Source of the DNA: Symsagittifera roscoffensis
Lineage: Eukaryota > Xenacoelomorpha > Acoela > Convolutidae
DNA length: 64,000 bases
Direction of reading: 5' to 3'
Assembly (NCBI RefSeq): GCF_963678635.1
Contig: NC_087069.1
Location: 39,703,076 to 39,767,075 of the forward strand
Under the pieces are notes generated by a model. It searched no databases and had not been told where the DNA came from. It worked only from the letters and a program-made list of their open reading frames with translations. The position numbers and the translations under genes are program-made. Below are positions 38,512 to 50,200 of this stretch, piece after piece (position 1 is the first letter of the stretch; each line of letters opens with the position of its first letter).

Positions 38512-38625
38512 ATTCGAGATCGTGTATTCGAGCCCCTGCCATCCAAATGAAAGCTCTCACTTGACCTCTAGCTTCAGGTCAACCACAGCCCCATAGGCTT
38601 CGGCTGCAATAGTGGACACCGATTA
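38512..38625 (+). repeat. SINE family 3, copy 2 (head-truncated)
   Basis: Begins GAGATCGTGTATTCGAGCCC and continues through GACCTCTAGCTTCAGGTCAA to GGCTGCAATAGTGG, like 37050-37215 but with a short deletion in the middle. Confidence 0.8.
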
Positions 38626-38829
38626 CAGCCACAAATTTAGCATTGCAAGCTGGCAGAAAGGAAAAAAAGGATAGTGACATAATATCTGTATGAATGTATT
38701 ATGGATTCGGCCCTATGGGCCCGAGAATATTCCCTTCAACAAGATTAAGTTTGCTGTTCAAATTCTCCAAGCACTGGAGATAAGTTCGTAAGTTTCTCCA
38801 TAGAAAGACAAGACTTCGTTATTTCAGCC

Positions 38830-39162
38830 CTAATCTGTCTCTGAATTTAACGCTGAATGCTCTGAAAAATTCTGCCCGCATTTGAATAATCGTGGTTTCT
38901 TGTGTTTGAAGACGATATCATTATCTGATCTCAAATCACGCCCTGGGTCTTTCAAATTCACATAATCGCTACCATCGAAATCGTACGCGCTATTAATACA
39001 TTTGTCCAGTAGCAGAAGATCTTGTAACTGTAACTGTAAGGAAATGGGCAGAATATCGGTCGCAAGAACAAGATCTTTGTGGCTTTCGTTCACATAGCAA
39101 GAATTCTTGTATAATTCAGGAAGGTCATTGATGAGCATGATTTGATCCTTGGGGCACACCAC
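38830..39162 (-). pseudogene. Possible retroelement C-terminal fragment, unidentified
   Basis: 110-codon open frame with LPISLQLQLQDLLLLDKCIN and NSAYDFDGSDYVNLKD. This style resembles the region after the RT domain of some LINE proteins, but no diagnostic motif is present. It could equally be an unrelated fragment or chance. Confidence 0.3.
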
Positions 39163-39336
39163 TTGTCATGTGAAACTTTGAAGTATAGTGTCTATTCTAA
39201 GACTTTAGCACTTTGTGCTGGGTCGGTTTCCCTTAAAACGACTCAAAAATTGGTCACTAAGCGGATAAAACAAATCAATCGAAACAATTAGCAAAGAATA
39301 AAGTTTTTGCGAAGTCAAGAGAAATTGTTCTTGACT

Positions 39337-39447
39337 AACATATACCTACAAATCAAACGGGTATCAAAGTACGGAGCAAAATTCGAGATAAATATGGGTC
39401 TCAAGCAAGGCAATAGCTTCATACTTATACTTTTCTCAGTGTTTTAA
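39337..39447 (+). pseudogene. Reverse-transcriptase fragment (LINE-type)
   Basis: NIYLQIKRVSKYGAKFEINM is followed by GLKQGNSFILILFSVF and a stop. This is the GxxQGxxLSPxLF block of non-LTR RT, with Pro replaced. Only about 36 codons survive. Confidence 0.6.
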
Positions 39448-39599
39448 TGAAGCCTTCAAAGACATAGTTCTAAAGGACATTAGATAAAAACCAGAGCAGG
39501 GAGCGGCTGGGTAAATTTAGTCAGGAGTAAACATTCCATGTCTGCATTTGAAGATCAACGTGATGAAGTTAGGGTAGTGAACGTTGAAGCGGCGGCATG

Positions 39600-39726
39600 T
39601 CACGGAGCCGAATACCCGAAAAATAGATTCGTTCCGGGATAGCCGAAAAACAAATTTTTTCCGGATAGCCGAAAAAAAATTCGTTCCCGGATAGCCGAAA
39701 AATAAATTCTTTCCCGGATGGGCCCT
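39600..39726. repeat. About 31-bp tandem repeat, four copies
   Basis: GGATAGCCGAAAAA followed by (A)nTTCGTTCCC recurs four times with small differences. Open on the minus strand only by chance of unit length. Confidence 0.85.
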
Positions 39727-39779
39727 TCCGTCATGCGACGGTACGTGCACAGGTTGGATAGGGCCATACAACCGCTATA

Positions 39780-39940
39780 TGAATTTTTAAAATTTTGAAG
39801 TAATGATGTGTGTGACACTTTTTATGATCTTTGATCATTTTGTACAGATAGTTTAGAATTTTTAAAACCTGAACATGCACAAAATGTGCGAAAACGTTTG
39901 TTTGAATTTACAATTTTAACGCATTCTCAAGCTATATAAA
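39780..39940 (-). repeat. Inverted diverged copy of a segment of the 3' tandem block
   Basis: Its reverse complement carries AGAATGCGTTAAAATTGTAA, AACAAACG and GATCAAAGATCATAAAA in the order seen at 57000-57150 and 60840-60990. It is an older, isolated copy of the unknown DNA that forms part of the tandem blocks. Confidence 0.65.
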
Positions 39941-40037
39941 TACATCGACAAAATTTTATGAATAAATCAAGTCTATTTTAATGCATCAAGAGAATTGTCA
40001 AGTCTACCCTCCTCGATTACAGCACAGATAGAATTGT

Positions 40038-41431
40038 CTATGTTGGATGTATTTTTAAGTTTTTTTTGCACCCCCTAAAGCAGAGGATTGCACTCCTCAG
40101 ACGCACAAAACTTATTTTTGTACTTATATAGTTAATTGTGTCCGAGTATGATTCGTTCCGTTTTTCGCTTAGTTTCTCTGCTAGATTCTGGACGGTTTTT
40201 GTAGAGCCCGGTGCTGCTCCTCCGGTACACGCAAAAATTAGTGTAACAAAGCTGCTGTGTTCAACAGACAGAATTCTTTGTTGGTATTTTAATGTTTTGA
40301 CACTCTCATGATATTTAAAGGCGTCAGATATAGTTTTAGGGCAGGATTTAGCATGGGGGTTGAAAATTTTTACACCGAAAAAGGTTCGGCTGAATCGGCC
40401 TCCCCAGAGTCCATATGCCTTGATGTCAAGTCGAGCGTCATCTTCAGTAGTGGTTCTTTTGTTGTGAAAGCTTTCGCCTTCCAACGATTGAAGTTTCGGC
40501 TCTATTTCAAATCATGGCATACTTCGTCCAGGAGTATCGCAAAGGTATCGCGAATTTTATTATATCTTAGGTGAGTGTATCCAACTTTGCGACAGTTTAG
40601 GGAGTGGGTTAGTGTGAACGGTTGTCCACACGGGCATGCATGTGGGGTGTTTAGTAGTTCCCATCATATCTCAGATGTAATCCATCTTTAAACTCTGATT
40701 TGTTGAGGGAGAATTAGTATTTTTTAGGGGGAGCACGCTTAGCCAGTTCAATGCTCCTTTCTGTGACGCTATTTTTATTGTCAGTTTTTTCTCTGATGAG
40801 CAATTTCCATAATTTTAGCCGTTTTTTGAGAGTGTGATGTTCTGTTTCTCAGTTTTCATGTTTCTATTTATCAGACTTTGTTCCGTTTCAGCTATTTCTG
40901 TATCACTGTTTTGTAACTGATCACAAATGGCTCTGTAGTTTTTGTAAAAGTCATAGTTTTTGGAAAAGTCCGTGTTACTGAGGAGGTCTAATCCTCCCAT
41001 TCTTAGTGGTTGCGATCTTCATCGGTTATATGGTTTTTACCAGTAACACTAGGAAGTAGCTGCTGCCTTACTTTTTTCTCAATTTCAACCATTTTCTTAA
41101 AAGTTTCGGGAGTTTTTCTGGTTAGAAAGCTTAATTTATTTTGAACTGCCTTTGTGTACTCATTTTGTGGTGATGTTTTAGCTATTTTGGAAAACTGTTC
41201 AGTTAGAGTAGCTGTCTTTTCAATTTTGCTTTCGATGTACTTATCGCATGCTGATGGTGTTCCTATGACCGATCCAAGGATTCTAAAACCGTCTACCATT
41301 GTAATATTTGTTCCGTCGAATACTTTTATGGCTCTTTCACGACAGTTTTCCTTTCCTATGAAATGACACTTGGAAGGCTTCACATTGTACCTGAAAGCTT
41401 TTCCGTGCACATCTAGGTTGTCCATGCACAT
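40038..41431 (-). pseudogene. 5'-truncated retroelement: RT tail, Cys/His finger and conserved C-terminal domain
   Basis: Three open pieces are broken by at least two frameshifts. 41431-41003 has KPSKCHFIGKENCRERAIKV and GFRILGSVIGTPSACDKYIE, ending QQLLPSVTGKN. After a frameshift near 41005, PLRMGGLDLLS continues. A finger CPCGQPFTLTHSLNC is at about 40595-40636. After a second frameshift near 40505, IEPKLQSLEGESF leads to DDARLDIKAYGLWGGRF, VEHSSFVTLIFACTGG and RLRSAILCFRG. This domain order is that of the RT-plus-finger retroelement proteins common in cnidarian, sponge and fish genomes. The DARLDI...FF.V pattern could be a PD-(D/E)xK-like nuclease core. It is 5'-truncated at about 41435. 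Confidence 0.82.
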
Positions 41432-42194
41432 CTAGGTACGCCCCACCCCCTCCCGCCTATTCGGGATAGGCGAACTTTTGGATCGACTCAACAATTACCC
41501 CCCTTACCCATTTTTTAAAACGGTGGAAGGGGCGAGACTCGTTACTAGGTACCTTAAGAGGAATAGTTAAAGAGATCATGCAAACTTACTTGAAAACATT
41601 GTTTTCTTACTTAGGGTACTCTTTCTGTACCACCCCACACACACACACACGTTTAGTCCCATCACACACACGTTTGACCCACCACGCCCCCCCCCCTCCT
41701 GGCAAAGATTTTTTTTTAATTTTGACCAAAATTGCGTTTTTTAGAGCGCGCTCCCCTTCAAAATTTGCATTTATTGAAAAATTTTATGGTTTGTCGGCCA
41801 AAAATGGATATCATAAAACATACCAAAGAGAGAACCTTTGGTTGGCGAGGGGGTCGGATCCCTTTCGAGGTCGGACTTTTGTTGTTAATTAATTCAATGA
41901 GAGTAAAAAAAATTAGCCAACCAAATCTCTTAAAATTTCTTGGAATTTTTTTAACTAACAGGCTGCAAAGTTTTGAGGCATTTTTTGTCCAATTAAAACT
42001 TGTCTCAATTTATTGAGAGGTTAAGGATTTAATTTAAATAAAATGGGAGCTAATTAGTTTTTTGGGCTATCCCGGAATGCAGCTCCGTGGGTACGCACCG
42101 TTGAAGCATCTCCTCAATTGCATCCTGTGGAATGAAATTCTTGAACTGTTGATGACTTTGCTGGCAATGCATCGGTGGAAATTGCACAAAAATG
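41432..42194. other. DNA between the RT relic and the LTR element
   Basis: C-rich stretch at 41440-41470 and a CA microsatellite at 41636-41652. No gene or LTR-like sequence seen. The 5' edge of the LTR homology is sharp at 42195. Confidence 0.5.
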
Positions 42195-42770
42195 TGCCAG
42201 ATGGTCATATTTGGAAGTTTGTTAAATTGCTATCTGCAGTTTTACCATAATAATCCAGCACGAGTAGAGTTATCTTGTTCCCGATAGAGAATCAAGAGTT
42301 ACGAAAGATGGATCGAGAAGACAATCAATTGGACCAGATTGACCCTTGAGTGGAAAGGTGGACAGCTGAAGCTGCCCAATGGTTCAGATGAAAACTTACT
42401 CTTGATTTCAAACTTGTATATTCAAAACTACTTGAGTTAACCTTACTTGCCTTAAATCAGTTCTAGAGTTGCTCCACAATTTAGTTATTCATTTTTAGAG
42501 GTCGTGACGGTAAGTGAGTACCCAATTTAAATTTCATGACTGTGTTTTATGTGGTTATGTTGAGTTAAGGAGAGTTTTTAGATTGATCCATCTGAAATGG
42601 ATCGAAGGTCGAGTGTCCAATGAAAACTAACGGTATAATTAAGGTTCCGACCGCATGAGGTACACAAACACAAGAGATAGTATCCCTGACTCTTGAGCCA
42701 ATGGTTATAGTGCCTATTTCTCTTAGCCTCATATGTGATTTAAGTAGACGACTATTACATAGTGTTTTCA
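42195..42770 (+). repeat. 5' LTR (with two internal deletions)
   Basis: Starts TGCCAGATGGTCATATTTGG and ends TGTTTTCA. Collinear with 55802-56703 except for two gaps: one at 42218-42223 at the repeated word AGTTTG, one near 42635 at TCCGAC. TG...CA ends are kept. Confidence 0.87.
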
Positions 42771-42790
42771 TGGCATCAAGACTGCGGGAT
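42771..42790 (+). promoter_or_regulatory. Primer-binding site
   Basis: TGGCATCAAGACTGCGGGAT directly follows the LTR's terminal CA and begins with TGG, as expected of DNA complementary to a tRNA 3' end. The tRNA cannot be named. Confidence 0.65.
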
Positions 42791-44319
42791 TGAAACCATT
42801 TGACGCAGCTCCGGGCTACATGCCCATTCTAGAGTACCGGTGGTGCTGTTTAACGGGAACGTGTTCACCTTCTGTTTGAACTGTGATAGCTTTTTATAAA
42901 AAATCGAGAAAAATTCCCAGTGTGCTTTCGAAAACGAGGCCTAACTAACCGAGTAAGAGCGACCACTAGAGGGACAAAAAACGGGTAAAAGACAAAGAGC
43001 GAAACAAAAAACGAAAAAGATTAGAAATAGGAACAAAAACGATAAAAATTTAAAAAGGACAGTGGCTTTGATTTCCAGATTAGGTGGATCAATTTTTTAT
43101 AATAATTAACTCAGTATACCCATACTGATTTCAAATAAGACCGATCGATTTGACCAAATCAGGAACGTTAAACAGGTGCCCGAGTTCGGGGCTTCGAATG
43201 GTTTTCAGATAGCCTTGCGACCTCAGTGGACTAATAGGAGACTTGATTGGGACAGGTGACCAGGCAAGCGGCCAACTGATTCTCAGGACGGGGAGCAGGA
43301 GACACGTGACTGGGAAGAGACTACCAGCAGCGTGACCAGAGCAGTACAGAAGAAAGTGCGAAGGGATCACAAAGTGGTTCTGTTTGGTCAAACGGGTATC
43401 GTTAAAATCTACTTTATAATTTACGAGATAAGTGTAAAAATGAATATGCGAGTCACCACTGTTTTGAGGAAATTTTCTTGCTTGAGCAGAGCTTGGAAGC
43501 AGGTTCATCGGAATTTCTCTCGAGAGCCTTAGCACCAATTGCGCTTAGGGTATTTTTCTGCTTGAGTGGTGGGCTAGATAGGGGGGAGGCTAGAAGGGGG
43601 GCTGGTTAAGATAGAGGTTGGTGGTTGGAAATTTTTTAAAAAAGGGGGGCTTCCTTGCAGTAACTATACAATCGATATTGTCGATATAGTTACCATAGAT
43701 TGACTAGAGTCTAGAACAATCTGGTTACAGACCCAGAACAAGATTTGCAACGCGAAGCTACCCGATAAAAAAACTCGAATTAAGGTAGGTAACCTTGCCG
43801 GATCGGGTGGGGGATCGGAAATAGACGTTTGAGAACCCCATGAGAAGGTTAGTAGGGGAGGAAAAACCTGTGACAGTCAGGTACCAGACAAATTTATTTC
43901 TTCTCAAAAAACGGCTTTTGTTGCTTTTGCATTTTGAGTACTTTTATTTTTTCCTGTTTTTAATTTTTTTAGCTGTTTTTTTTTGTTTCCGGTTTTCGTT
44001 ATTTCAGGCAGTATTGGTGCATCGGCAACCATAAAAACTTTTTAAAACAAGTTGTATTTCGACTTGCAATGTGTTTAACTAGGAAAGGGAATTTCACCGA
44101 AACTCAATAGAATTTGGTTGACAGAATTGGGTTTTGGTGAAATTTTTACACAAGCTCTAAAGGTGGTACTGGGATAGAGGATTGATCAGCCCAACACCCG
44201 AGTTAAGTACTGCAAAATTCAATACGAATTCCGGAGGTGGTACTGGGATAGTAGATAAAGTGCCCAGACACTTGAGCTACGGCAGTGGAGGAAGATACGA
44301 AAGTCTGGAATCGTGATCT
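42791..44319 (+). other. Untranslated leader of the LTR element, first part
   Basis: No credible protein. Includes purine-rich stretches, a short palindromic ATCGATATTGTCGATAT at 43670-43687, and two diverged copies of a unit beginning GGTGGTACTGGGATAG at 44164 and 44238. Confidence 0.55.
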
Positions 44320-45195
44320 AAGGGTCCCAACACTTGAGTCCTGGGTTAGAGATCTAAGGGTCCCAACACTTTACCGAAGGGTTTCAACACTTTACCGAAG
44401 GGTTTCAACACTGTATCAAAGGGTCCCAACACTTGCGCGAAGGGTCCCAACACTTTGCCGAAGGGTCCCATTACTTTGGCGAAGGCTCCCAACACTTTAC
44501 CGACGGGTCCCAGCACTTTGTCGAAGGATACCAACACTTTATCGAAGGATCGGAACACTTGAGCGAAGGGTCGCAACACTTTACCGAAAGGTCCCAACAC
44601 TTCGTTGAAGAGTCCTAACACTTTACTGACGGATCCCAACACTTTGGCGAAGGGTCCCATCACTTTACCTAAGGGCCCCAATGCTTTGGCGTAGGGTTCC
44701 AACACTTTAGCGAAGGGTCCTAACACTTGAGCGAAGGGTCCCAACACTTTAGCGAAGGGTCCGAACACTTTACCGAAGGGTCCCAATACTTTGGCGAAGG
44801 GTTCCAACACTTCAGAGTAGGGTCCCAACACTTGAGCGAAGGGTTTCAAGACTTTGACGAAGGGTCCCAACACTTTGGCGAAGGGTCCCAACACTTTAGC
44901 GAAGGGTCATAACACTTACCGAAGGGTCCAAACACTTTGGCGAAGGGTCCCAACACTTTAGCGAAGGGTCCCAAGATATAATTGAAAGGTCCCTACACTT
45001 GAGCGAAGGGTCCCACTACTTTAGCGAAGGGTACCAGCACTTGAGCAAAGGGTCCCAACACTTTAACGAAGAATTCCCACACATTATCAAAGGGTCCTAG
45101 CACTTTATTGAAAGTTCCCAACACTTGAGCAAAAGGTCCCAACACTGTCTCGAAGGGTCCCAACACTTTAGCGAAGGATCCCCACACTATAGCGA
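44320..45195. repeat. 21-bp minisatellite in the leader, about 40 units
   Basis: Unit GCGAAGGGTCCCAACACTTTA with single-base variants, some units with TTGA or CCGA. As 21 is a multiple of three, several frames on both strands stay open: KVLGPFA heptads on the minus strand and EGSQHFS heptads on the plus strand. These are judged to be by-products, not genes. Confidence 0.93.
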
Positions 45196-45463
45196 AGGAT
45201 ACAAACGCTTGACTTAGGGTTTCAAAATTTCTGGTGCGACGATTTTGACCAGTTTTTTGAACAATTTAGGGGTTTTTCTTATATTTTGATTAGATTTTAC
45301 AATAGGAACTTGTAAATATTAGAGTTGGAAAAAAAACTGTAGATATAAAAGATGAAGAGAACGAGAGTGCCGCTAGTGGAAAGGAAAGGAATAGGAAAAA
45401 CCAATCCTCAGCGCTGCGGAAATAAACAGCAAAAACCCGAGAGTAACGAGAAAATTTTTTTCA

Positions 45464-47241
45464 GTGATAATGGTTAACACAAGAAGCAACAAGGAGCAGA
45501 AGACCGATGACAAACTGAAGGAAAAACCGAATGTGACAATCAAGGAAATTGATCTTGAGACGCCAGATCAAAGCATAGATGGAACGGAACGGAAAACAAT
45601 GGAGTCGATACCTATGCATAATGTAGAAGAGCCAGTAACAAAGACATTATACTTCTCGCAAATAGGCAATGGGGACGAAACTACCACCAAAATACTGGAA
45701 ACGATGAAGGATGACTCACAAACGAAGAGAACGTCGGTCACGGAGAAGTTGGCAGCGATGGTTGGGATGAGACCCAAAGAAAAAGAGGAGGTGACAACGG
45801 TATCTGAAAAAATCAGAGCTTTTGGCACGGTTTCCACGATAGCAATGGAAAAAACCCGTAGAAGGAGCAAGTCACAGAGAGAATAGCGGGTAACCGGGAT
45901 AGGCGGTCAATAGTGTCGGAAGCACTTTTAGTTAAGCTGGGGGACTTGATGTCAGAGTAGGATCAGATAGACAAAAAACTGGTGTGCAGAGAAGAGGACC
46001 GCCATGAATTGAAAAAAGAATTTTGACACAATAAGAATGAGAATCTTGACAACTATTTCAATTTAGCAAGAGCCATTGAGGAAAACTTGCAACAGATAGC
46101 GAGCAAGGTCGAGACGATCGACCAGGAACGAGAGAAACGTTTCAAAAAAACCATGCAGAAAATGAAGAAACGTTCTGAGACCATGAATGACAAATTGTGT
46201 AATCTAGAGACGAGAACAGACACAATGAGCAGGGGTCAAGCAGAAAGTTTTTGTGCCATACAATCAAAATGGGATGCTCTTTTGAGGAATTCTATTCCAG
46301 GAAAAAAACAATAGCAGATAGAACTGAAAAGCAACCTTGAACAAAAGTTGATTTTGTGGAACCGCAACGCAAAAAACATGAGTCTACACAATTACCCCGG
46401 ATCGACAATAGCATAGAATCAGGGATGACCAAAACTGCCATGAAAGGAAGAGCCTCAAATTTGATGAGGATACCAGGAGATTCAAGTGCACACACGAGTA
46501 TAACACTTGATGCCATAACATGGGCGAGTACCTGGGAAATGATGAACAGGACACTTGATGCATTCGCCTCAAAGAATACAGACTCCAGAAAGACCTTCAA
46601 GAAATCGAAGAAATTCACAGACGATTCAGGTGCTTGCGTAAAAACCTGGGTTGAGAAAATGAGACTAACACTTGAGCAAGACAACATGAATGATGAGAAA
46701 CAGGCTTGCACCGCAATTTTGAGCAATCTAGAGGGCAGAGCACTAAAGTGCGTGGTAGCCAAGAAGGAGAAGGAGCGTGACGCCGCACAAAAAATTCTTT
46801 GAAATACTGTTGAATTGATCTGGATCAGGAATGAAGGGACGACAAGCGATGATGCGATTTTAAAAAAGAAGACAAAGAGATGACGAATCGATTGATCGAT
46901 TTTTGAATGATCCCGAGAGCTTGAGAAGAAGAAGTGATCCAGAGGAATTGACTAGAAGGAGAAACTTTAGCCTCACTTCAAAGTTTATCGACGGGGCGAA
47001 AAGTGACGACTTGAGAACGATGCTGGCAACGTATTATACGCTATCGAAAGATAATGCACAAACCCCGGAGGAGATTAGACAGAAGTCTAGAAAGTATATG
47101 TTAATGAAACCGAAGAAATACTCTTTTTCGGAGAGCAGAAACATGCAAGGAGGGGCAACAACAAAAGTCAACATGGTACAACCCTTGGGATGTTATGGAC
47201 AAACGAAAATCGTGTGCGAATTATGGCTCGGCAAAAGATGA
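45464..47241 (+). pseudogene. gag-like region
   Basis: Starts MIMVNTRSNKEQKTDDK; the VNTRS opening is usual for Ty3/gypsy Gag. A coiled-coil-like part lies at 46087-46314. The block at 46356-46802 has ASTWEMMNRTLDAFASKNTD and VKTWVEKMRLTLEQDN, typical of capsid. Its C-terminal part is at 46903-47241. Frames are broken at about 45886, 45957, 46025, 46314, 46802 and 47241. No intact CCHC zinc knuckle was found near 47190-47260. Confidence 0.75.
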
Positions 47242-47559
47242 ATGAGATACTCTCGATGACGAGATCAGAACCAGAGACCGGAGACAACTTGACAGGCAGG
47301 AGTAATTGCAAGGCTTTGAAACTGGTGACCGGGAAACCTTTTGGTATCACGATGATTGGGGCGAGAGATATGTCAAAAATCATGCTGGGCGGCCATGAAC
47401 TAACGAGGAACCTGAGTGAACCGAGTGACCAAACATTAATGCTCAGTGATGTGTATGCGGATTAGACACCATAAGCCCGCAAACCCATTCTAGAGCACTC
47501 AGTTCATTACTCACGAGAGGTGCTGGTAAATTCATAAGGATAGACAGCAGATCTACACA

Positions 47560-48120
47560 AAAACTATAATAACATGTGACGAAGATCTAGCCGATCAAAT
47601 CTTTCTAGGTCGAGAAGAACTAAAAGATAGATCGATCGGGCACTGCGCCATGCTGGAAGAAGATGGCAAGCATCTGGGAAGTGAAGCACACGTATCAGCA
47701 CATATACTGGACATAAGTGGGAAGAAGACCCCACTACGAGGACTGTTGAACACAGGGGCCGTCTTGAGTTTAATACCATTTGAAACATGGAAAAAAATGG
47801 AATTCGACAAAGATGACCTGGTAGATACATGAATACGGCTGTCAGCGGCAAATAAGAGGGCGTTGCGGGTTTTAGGCAAGACACCGATAATATCCCTAAA
47901 TCTGGGGGAGCGCTATAAGTCTGATCATTTCATTTTAGGCAGAGATTTCATCAGGAATTTCGAGATAGCAGTTGATCTTAACAATGCGATGTTCAGGATT
48001 CGAAACCCGGAAATGAAGTACGCAATTAAACCGGTAAACTTGATAATGTTGAGTGAGAATAAGGCCCTAGCTTTCTTGAGTAGGAGGGTGAGGTTGAAAG
48101 CGAACGAGGCTGCAATAGTA
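47560..48120 (+). pseudogene. Aspartic protease region with active-site Asp lost
   Basis: GKKTPLRGLLNTGAVLSLIP is the retropepsin flap-entry block, but the catalytic D-T/S-G reads NTG, with Asn at 47749-47751. After a TGA at 47830-47832, RLSAANKRAL and FILGRDFIRNFEIAVDL complete the domain. The enzyme would cut Gag-Pol. It is dead here on two counts. Confidence 0.82.
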
Positions 48121-48579
48121 ATTTGAGGATGAAGAAGTTTAATGAACAAAATTGCAAAAAACAAGTATGTTTAGTACCAAATCCGAATAGTCAGAGTGCT
48201 GCTATTTCAGGAAGATCCTTCTCGATAACCAAAATCCTTCTCGATGGCCTCTGCGTCAATGTTTTGTTGAATACTGTTTATATACCGGTCACAATCCAGT
48301 GGGGGAGGAAACTGGGATATTCATTTCCCGTGAAAACTAGATATGAAATTAATGAAAATGGGGGAAAATTACGTTCTTGATTTTCCAAATCACCAGCACA
48401 AGATTTGTATTTTAAGCAGATTGAAGAAAAAAAGTATTCATCAAGTCTTGTGAAGTTGCTTAAGTCAGAAACAGACGATGGACTTTCGAGGTCTTCAAAT
48501 TTTCCAGAAAGACACACACCAGAAGAAATGGAAGTGAATAAACCGGGTTTACCAGAAATTAAACACCCAAGGGGAAAGT
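48121..48579 (+). other. Protease-RT connecting region
   Basis: Broken open frames with NPNSQSAAISGRSFSITK and similar. No domain recognised; expected Pol linker between protease and RT. Confidence 0.45.
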
Positions 48580-49460
48580 AGCAGAGAAACAGCTCGAAGA
48601 CATCAAGGATGTGCTAGATAGGAATCAGGATGTTTTTTTTTCGAAATATAAAGCAAACATTGGGTGCTGTAATTTCGTTGAACAGAAATAGAGCTTGAGG
48701 AATTGGCGGTACCGCATAGGGAAAAGGCGAGTTGTATGACCCCAAACAAATCAGATGAATATAGAAAAAATAGAAAGAGACCTTACTAGTGTATGACATG
48801 TACCGTCCAAATCATCGTGGGCGTGTGGAGTAGTGATAGCCAAAAAAAAGGGGAACAACTTAGATTTTGTTGTTACTTTCGATATCTGAACTCCGTCACG
48901 GTGAAGGATGCCTATCCCATACCTAGAAAAGATGAGAATCTTTCGAAATTGTGAGATTCAAAGTTTTCTACAACTCTTGATCTACGGTCGGCTTTTTGGC
49001 AGGTATTACTCAGGAATCAAGACAGGGACAAAACGGGTTTTGCTTGCGAGCTGGGATTGTTCCAGTGGAAAAGGATACCTTTCGGTTTTTGCAACGCGAC
49101 AGCCACGTTCCAGCGACTGATGGCAAAAGCAATGACAAGCGTGACAAAGAATTATGGCAACTTAGTTATGTGCTACGTAGATGACGTGGTGATTGCAACA
49201 CCTACCCTGGAGGACCGCATCGAACGACTGGATGAGGTACTCGCATGCATGAAGAGGGCAAGATTGAAATGCAAGCCCTCGAAATGTGAGATTATGAAGG
49301 ACTCAATTTAAATAAAATAAGAGAAATTATAAAACACCTCGGAAGGATGGTATTTAAACATGGCATCCTACCAGACCAAGATGCGGTAGAGGCAGTAATG
49401 ACCTGAAAATCACCAAAAACTGAGCACCAGCTGATGCTTTTAGGGTTTTGACAATTACTA
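48580..49460 (+). pseudogene. Reverse transcriptase domain
   Basis: Order of RT blocks across several frames: VVIAKKKG, EQLRFCCYFRYLNSVTVKDA near 48860, FACELGLFQWKRIPFGFCNA near 49050, then LVMCYVDDVVIATPTLEDRI with the catalytic YVDD at 49174-49185 intact, and RLKCKPSKCEIMKDSI. Frameshifts lie near 48910-49055 and around 49310. A TGA at 49404-49406 replaces the usual Trp of the MTWKSPK block. Confidence 0.9.
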
Positions 49461-50200
49461 CAAGGAGTTCATCAGGGGCTATGCGGACAAGATATATACG
49501 ATGCAACAACTCATGAGGCACAAAGGCAAGAAATTCACGTGGAATAACGCGGCAGAAGAGTCATTTCAAAGAAAAAAAAGGAACTGTGTGAGGCACCTGT
49601 GCTAGGCATGCCAACAGAGAAAGGAACAAACTTACTGGACACTGATGCATCGGTGGTCGCGTACTCCATCAAGAACAGGAATGGAACGGGAAGACAGTCT
49701 TGAGACAAATAGCCTACGAGAGTAAAGTCTTGAGCGACACGGAAATGAAGTTCTAACTAAAGCGGAGATGTTCGCGGTTAACACCTTAGTGGAAAAGTAC
49801 AGGGCAAATCCGGGTAAGGTTCCCATCAAGCTACGGGTCGACAACAGGGCACTCAGTTGGTTGAAGACGTACTCAATGAATCAGAGCTACATCGGGAGAT
49901 GGATAGTCCGGTTGGATGGTTACAACATGATCATTGATCTTAGAACGAGGTACAAGCATCAAAACCCCGACAGCTTCAGCAAGGAGACTGAATTTTACGA
50001 AAGGCAGGAGCAGAGCAAGGCTGATAAAGTAAAAATCAAATATGGTTTTTCATTTATGGACAAGGAAACGTTTGATAACCTACCGTTCACGAAATGGCCC
50101 GAGAAGACAGGCCAACCGATCGAAGACTATCCCGATTACCCACTGAGCATCAAGAAAAAGCAATTCTCAAGAGAAATCCTGGGATGCCAATGGAAGTGAT
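49461..50200 (+). pseudogene. RT connection and RNase H domain
   Basis: NYYKEFIRGYADKIYTMQQL and KFTWNNAAEESFQR form the connection. LDTDASVVA near 49636 carries the first RNase H Asp. LRVDNRALSWLKTYS, IGRWIVRLDGYNMIIDLRTR and KHQNPDSFSKETEF follow in one clean frame at 49768-50199. Frameshifts separate the blocks at about 49440, 49580 and 49680. Confidence 0.88.

Noticed and set aside
44346-44894. 182-codon minus-strand frame of KVLGPFA heptads and the plus-strand EGSQHF frames
   Set aside because: Translation of a 21-bp minisatellite. The frame is open on both strands and has no start context or domain.
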